Of a stretch of DNA of 64,000 bases, positions 60,690 through 64,000 are shown piece after piece; the first letter of the stretch is position 1, and each line of letters opens with the position of its first letter. This DNA comes from Candidatus Centipeda massiliensis (GTDB lineage Bacteria; Bacillota; Negativicutes; Selenomonadales; Selenomonadaceae). Position numbers and translations under genes: made by a program. The notes beneath the pieces are model-generated. The model did not search any database and was not told the origin of the DNA. It was given only the letters and a program-made list of their open reading frames with translations. Location: NCBI RefSeq assembly GCF_900290285.1, contig NZ_LT985754.1, positions 965,364 through 1,029,363 of the forward strand, in the 5' to 3' direction.

Positions 60690-61133
60690 ATGTTCATGGG
60701 GGAATACACCCACAGCATTGATGCCAAAGGCCGCGTCATTCTGCCTGCCGACTTCCGACAAGAACTCGGCGTTTCCTTTATCATCACGAAGGGACTCGAC
60801 GGCAGTCTCTTTCTCTTCCCGCAGGCAGCGTGGGATGAGTTCGCCGCAAAGCTGCGGACTCTCTCGATTGCCGATCCAAATGCACGCGCCTTTGCCCGCT
60901 TCTTCATCGCGGGGGCAAGGACGCTCGAATGCGACAAGCAGGGGCGCTTTCTCGTGCCGGCAAATCTGCGCACCTACGCGAATATCGGCCTCAAGCAGGA
61001 TGTTATCCTCACGGGTGCAGATACGCGCATTGAGGTGTGGGACAAGGAGAAGTGGCTGCGCTATGCGGGTGAGGTTGACCCGAATATCACGGAGATCTCA
61101 ACGCAGCTTGCGGGCTATGGGATTACGATATGA
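60690..61133 (+). CDS. mraZ: Transcriptional regulator MraZ
   Basis: A 147-residue DNA-binding protein with two AbrB-like swapped-hairpin domains, usually an octameric ring repressing the dcw operon. MFMGEYTHSIDAKGRVILPADFRQELG (start of domain 1) and LECDKQGRFLVPANLRTYANI (domain 2, about 76-96) each contain the D-x-x-GR motif. ATG 60690 is the normal MraZ start, with a weak GCGAG upstream. Three 10-bp-spaced boxes precede it. Its last bases overlap rsmH as ATGA. Confidence 0.96.
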   Translation: MFMGEYTHSIDAKGRVILPADFRQELGVSFIITKGLDGSLFLFPQAAWDEFAAKLRTLSIADPNARAFARFFIAGARTLECDKQGRFLVPANLRTYANIGLKQDVILTGADTRIEVWDKEKWLRYAGEVDPNITEISTQLAGYGITI

Positions 61134-62065
61134 GCGACTTTCATCACATCAGCGTTCTGCCAGATGAGACACTGGAAGCACTGTGCATTCAGCCGAACGG
61201 GATCTATGTGGACTGCACGCTCGGCGGTGCGGGACATGCGGGGCGCATCGCGGCTATGCTGTCTCCTGCGGGGCGCCTGATCGGCATTGATCAGGACGAG
61301 ACTGCGATTGCAGCAGCGTCCGAGCGGCTCACGGATGTCTCGTGTAAGGTCACGCTCGTGCGAGACAACTTTCGCCATCTGCGGGATATTCTCGCGCACG
61401 AGGGGCTTTCGGCGGTAGACGGTATTCTCTTCGATCTCGGCATCTCGTCGCCCCAGATCGATACGGCGGAGCGGGGGTTCTCCTATATGCAGGACGCGCC
61501 GCTCGATATGCGCATGGACAGACGCCGTGCGCGGAGTGCCTATACCGTTGTCAACGCGTACACGGCGGCGCAGCTTGCAGGGATTTTCTACACTTATGGT
61601 GAGGAACGCTGGGCAAAGCGGATTGCCGCATTCATCGAAGCGGCACGAAAGTCTCGCCCCATTGAGACAACGGGGCAGCTCGTTGCCGTCATTGATCGTG
61701 CTGTGCCCAAGGCGGTGCGCGCAAAGGGTGGACACCCCGCAAAGCGCGTCTTTCAGGCAATCCGTATTGAGGTCAACGAGGAGCTGACTATTCTTGCCGA
61801 TGCAGTCAAGGATGCCGTGCATGCGCTTCGTGTGGGCGGACGGCTTGCCGTGATCACATTTCACTCGCTGGAAGACCGCATTGTCAAGCAGACGCTGCGG
61901 GATCTTGCACGCGACTGTATCTGTCCGCCGCAGACGCCGGTCTGCATCTGCGGACACGCGCCCGAAGTGCGGCTCATTGGCAAGGCACGCGCGGCAAGCA
62001 GTACCGAATGTGCCGCGAATCCGCGTGCAAAGAGCGCGAAGCTGCGCGTAGCAGAGAAATTATAG
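61130..62065 (+). CDS. rsmH: 16S rRNA (cytosine-1402 N4) methyltransferase
   Basis: A 311-residue SAM-dependent enzyme that methylates C1402 in the ribosomal P site. HHISVLPDETLEALCIQPNGIYVDCTLGGAGHAGRI (start and SAM-binding GGAGHA, about 29-36), FDLGISSPQIDTAERGFSY (about 101-119), the Arg-rich MRMDRRR, and the C-terminal FHSLEDRIVKQ near 245 are all standard. Overlaps mraZ by four bases, so the two are translationally coupled. Second gene of the division and cell-wall cluster, the usual order. Confidence 0.97.
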   Translation: MSDFHHISVLPDETLEALCIQPNGIYVDCTLGGAGHAGRIAAMLSPAGRLIGIDQDETAIAAASERLTDVSCKVTLVRDNFRHLRDILAHEGLSAVDGILFDLGISSPQIDTAERGFSYMQDAPLDMRMDRRRARSAYTVVNAYTAAQLAGIFYTYGEERWAKRIAAFIEAARKSRPIETTGQLVAVIDRAVPKAVRAKGGHPAKRVFQAIRIEVNEELTILADAVKDAVHALRVGGRLAVITFHSLEDRIVKQTLRDLARDCICPPQTPVCICGHAPEVRLIGKARAASSTECAANPRAKSAKLRVAEKL

Positions 62066-62098
62066 GAGATCATTCATCAACGAAGGAGGTGAGGGCGT

Positions 62099-62467
62099 AT
62101 GCCGGCACGGAAACTGTATACTTACGAATACGAGGCAGAGACACTGCCCTCACAGCCGCTGGAACCGCCAAAGGAGCCGCTGATTCGGCGAGAGATCAAT
62201 ACGAATCTGCGCAACTGTCTGCGCGCCATCTTTTTCCTCATCGCATGCGGCGCCATGGTCGTGACGCTGCTCGGCGGCATCGGCGCGAGGAACGGCTATA
62301 TTCTGCTCGAAACGCAGCAGGATGCCGAGCAGCTTGAGCAGGAGAACGAACGCCTCAAGATTGAGATTGCACAGCTGAAATCGCCCGCACGCATCGAGGC
62401 AATCGCGGTCGATGAGCTTGGAATGCGGGTGCCGCAGAATATGTATTTTTCGCATGAAGGGGAATGA
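62099..62467 (+). CDS. ftsL: FtsL-like cell-division protein
   Basis: A 122-residue bitopic membrane protein. A ~35-residue cytoplasmic tail rich in Pro and Glu (PLEPPKEPLIRREI) precedes one membrane span (about 42-64, AIFFLIACGAMVVTLLGGIGA), then an extracytoplasmic leucine-heptad coiled coil (LLETQQDAEQLEQENERLKIEIAQLKSP, about 70-97) and an IEAIAVDELGMRVP ending typical of FtsL/DivIC-type proteins. FtsL bridges FtsB/DivIC and the FtsW-FtsI synthase in the divisome. Position between rsmH and murE supports the name; sequence alone is weak. GAAGGAGG precedes the ATG. No ftsI/pbpB lies between it and murE, unlike many genomes. Confidence 0.82.
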   Translation: MPARKLYTYEYEAETLPSQPLEPPKEPLIRREINTNLRNCLRAIFFLIACGAMVVTLLGGIGARNGYILLETQQDAEQLEQENERLKIEIAQLKSPARIEAIAVDELGMRVPQNMYFSHEGE

Positions 62468-63957
62468 GGGGCATGACGAAGCGATTGAAGGAACTCGCTG
62501 ATCTTCTGCCGGGTGCGCGCCTTGAGGGCAGTGACGCCGTGATTACGAGCGTTGAGCGGGACTCGCGGCGGGTGCAGGAGGGAGCACTCTTTGCCTGTAT
62601 CACGGGTGCTCATGTGGATGCGCACAGCTTTATACCGGATGTGGCGCGGGCTGGTGCCCGCGCTATTTTGACGGAGCGGGAGAGGGTGGAGGTGCCTGCA
62701 GGCATCTCCGTTCTTCATGTATCCAATCTCCAAGAGGCGTTGGATGTGATCGTGCCGTATTTCTATGACTACCCCGCACGCAGCATGCGTGTCATCGGCA
62801 TTACGGGGACAAACGGCAAGACGACAACGAGCTATCTCACGCGTGCAATTCTGCGCCATGCAGGAAAACGTGTCGGGCTGATTGGAACGATCCAGGTCAT
62901 GATGGAGGATGAGGTCTTTCCTACATCGAATACGACCCCTGATGTCATTGTGATGCAGCAGCTGCTTGCGGAGATGCGCACACGAGGGATGGACACCGTC
63001 ATCATGGAGGTCTCCTCGCATGCGCTCGATCAGGGACGTGTCGCGGGCATCGAGTTCGATACGGCAGTCTTTACGAATCTGACGCAGGATCACCTCGACT
63101 ACCATAAGACCATGGAGAACTACGCACGGGCAAAGGCACGCCTCTTCGACCTCGTGTCGGCTGAGGGGACGAAGGCGGGCAAGACGGCTGTTCTCAATGC
63201 GGATGATGCGGCAAGTGAGATCATGCGCGCGCATACACACTGTCCCATCATTGCATACGGTGTGGAAAACAGTGCGGCATTGATGGCGCAGGATGTGCAT
63301 CTCGCACAGGATGGCATGGAGCTGACACTCGTTCATGACGGCGCGGTATTTTCTCGTCTGCACATTGGCATCACGGGGCTGTTCAACGTCTATAATGTGC
63401 TTGCGGCGACTGGTGCTGCACTTGCGGAGGGGCTGCCCGCTTCCGATATTGTGGCGGCGCTCAGTGCGTTCACGGGCGTTCCGGGACGATTTGAACTCGT
63501 GCGCGCGGGACAGAAATTCTCCGTCATCGTGGACTATGCCCATACACCGGACGGTATGGAAAATGTGCTGCGCACGGCACGTGCTGTGACGCGCGGACGC
63601 ATCATCGCCGTCTTTGGCTGCGGCGGTGATCGTGACCGGACGAAGCGTCCGATCATGGGGCGGATTGGGGCGGAGCTTTCGGACATTGTTGTTCTCACCT
63701 CCGACAATCCGCGTACGGAGGATCCGGCAGCGATTGTGGACGAGGTCGAGGTTGGCGTTCTGCCTGTGATTGGCGATAAGCCGTATGAGAAAATTGTGGA
63801 TCGCCGCACGGCGATCTTCCATGCGGTAGGGACGGCACGCGCAGGCGATACGGTCGTCATTCTCGGCAAGGGACATGAAACGTATCAGATCCTAAAGGAT
63901 GGGACGATTCATTTCGATGATCGTGAGACGGCGCGTGAAGCGATTAGGGGGCTGTAG
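62464..63957 (+). CDS. murE: UDP-MurNAc-L-Ala-D-Glu:meso-diaminopimelate ligase
   Basis: A 497-residue cytoplasmic Mur ligase adding the third residue of the peptidoglycan stem. Domain 1 binds the UDP-sugar (SDAVITSVERDSRRVQEGALFACI); the ATP site is GITGTNGKTTTSYLTR (about 112-127); EVSSHALDQGRV and VDYAHTPDGMENVL follow, and the amino-acid selectivity motif is DNPR in TSDNPRTEDP (about 415), which marks meso-diaminopimelate specificity. The ATG at 62464 overlaps the ftsL stop; an alternative ATG three codons later (62473) has GAGGGG very close. Fits the dapB/asd genes upstream. Confidence 0.95.
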   Translation: MRGMTKRLKELADLLPGARLEGSDAVITSVERDSRRVQEGALFACITGAHVDAHSFIPDVARAGARAILTERERVEVPAGISVLHVSNLQEALDVIVPYFYDYPARSMRVIGITGTNGKTTTSYLTRAILRHAGKRVGLIGTIQVMMEDEVFPTSNTTPDVIVMQQLLAEMRTRGMDTVIMEVSSHALDQGRVAGIEFDTAVFTNLTQDHLDYHKTMENYARAKARLFDLVSAEGTKAGKTAVLNADDAASEIMRAHTHCPIIAYGVENSAALMAQDVHLAQDGMELTLVHDGAVFSRLHIGITGLFNVYNVLAATGAALAEGLPASDIVAALSAFTGVPGRFELVRAGQKFSVIVDYAHTPDGMENVLRTARAVTRGRIIAVFGCGGDRDRTKRPIMGRIGAELSDIVVLTSDNPRTEDPAAIVDEVEVGVLPVIGDKPYEKIVDRRTAIFHAVGTARAGDTVVILGKGHETYQILKDGTIHFDDRETAREAIRGL

Positions 63958-63958
63958 T

Positions 63959-64000
63959 ATGGCGATGACATGGACTGAGGTGCTTGCGGCGACGGGTGCC
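63959..64000 (+). CDS. murF: Start of the next cell-wall gene, probably murF, cut by the window end
   Basis: ATG 63959 lies one base after the murE stop and opens MAMTWTEVLAATGA, the usual start of UDP-MurNAc-tripeptide:D-Ala-D-Ala ligase, where the first domain begins with a short helix ending in a TGA/TGG-like residue set. Only 14 codons are visible, so the name rests mainly on gene order (murE is normally followed by murF). Confidence 0.6.
   Translation, partial: MAMTWTEVLAATGA

Overview
The window reads as chromosome of a diderm Firmicute of the class Negativicutes, most probably an oral or gut Selenomonas or a close relative. This is inferred from gene content, since no rRNA or marker search was possible. 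Low-GC Gram-positive-style genes (mraZ-rsmH-ftsL-murE-murF, Firmicute-type galT, one-piece purL, hcp) sit beside true outer-membrane machinery: a two-partner secretion pair (tpsB/tpsA) and an autotransporter whose barrel ends in Phe. MurE carries the DNPR motif of meso-diaminopimelate enzymes. No tRNA, rRNA or CRISPR array was found.

Layout. 1-2.6 kb: end of a surface-glycan locus (GT2, sugar aminotransferase, GNAT). 2.7-4.6 kb: hcp behind a GTAAC-n4-GTTAC operator. 4.6-9.6 kb, minus strand: a nickel/peptide-type ABC importer whose two ATPases are fused. 9.7-13.8 kb: serA, htpX, a decayed toxin-antitoxin locus and deoD. 14-18.8 kb: the TpsB/TpsA pair. 18.9-21.3 kb: an IS110-type element with a structured leader, and an Rpn/PD-(D/E)XK gene. 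21.4-35 kb: a galactoside island (cytidylate-kinase-like protein, GPH transporter, lacZ, galK, galE, galT, LacI-type regulator, alpha-galactosidase) with a decayed toxin-antitoxin pair inside it. AAACGTTT operators flank the promoters of its two halves, so the island's own LacI protein probably controls them. 35-39 kb: purL. 39-42.3 kb: a GT8 glycosyltransferase directly followed by an autotransporter with a 39-unit Pro-Gln linker. 42.4-46.4 kb, minus strand: a Mn/Zn/Fe ABC importer whose second permease is fused to a winged-helix domain. 46.8-49.4 kb: four overlapping or adjacent genes for unrecognised exported and membrane proteins that share a module. 49.9-64 kb: mostly housekeeping (nadE with a degenerate glutaminase domain, ybaK, thrC, pckA, recG, hicAB, dapB, asd, then the start of the division and cell-wall cluster).

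The most unusual layer is the repeats. The window holds (i) four copies and one solo end of a ~165-bp hairpin element whose stems change by compensatory substitutions; (ii) several copies of a ~54-bp palindromic repeat, one of them read in frame as an 18-residue linker inside the fused ABC ATPase; (iii) a 55-bp miniature element matching the ends of a 288-bp relic that still encodes a piece of transposase; (iv) two copies of a 42-nt covarying hairpin; and (v) a ~160-bp imperfect hairpin between galT and the regulator gene. Together they suggest a genome shaped by small palindromic elements, some of which have entered operons and one of which has entered a protein.
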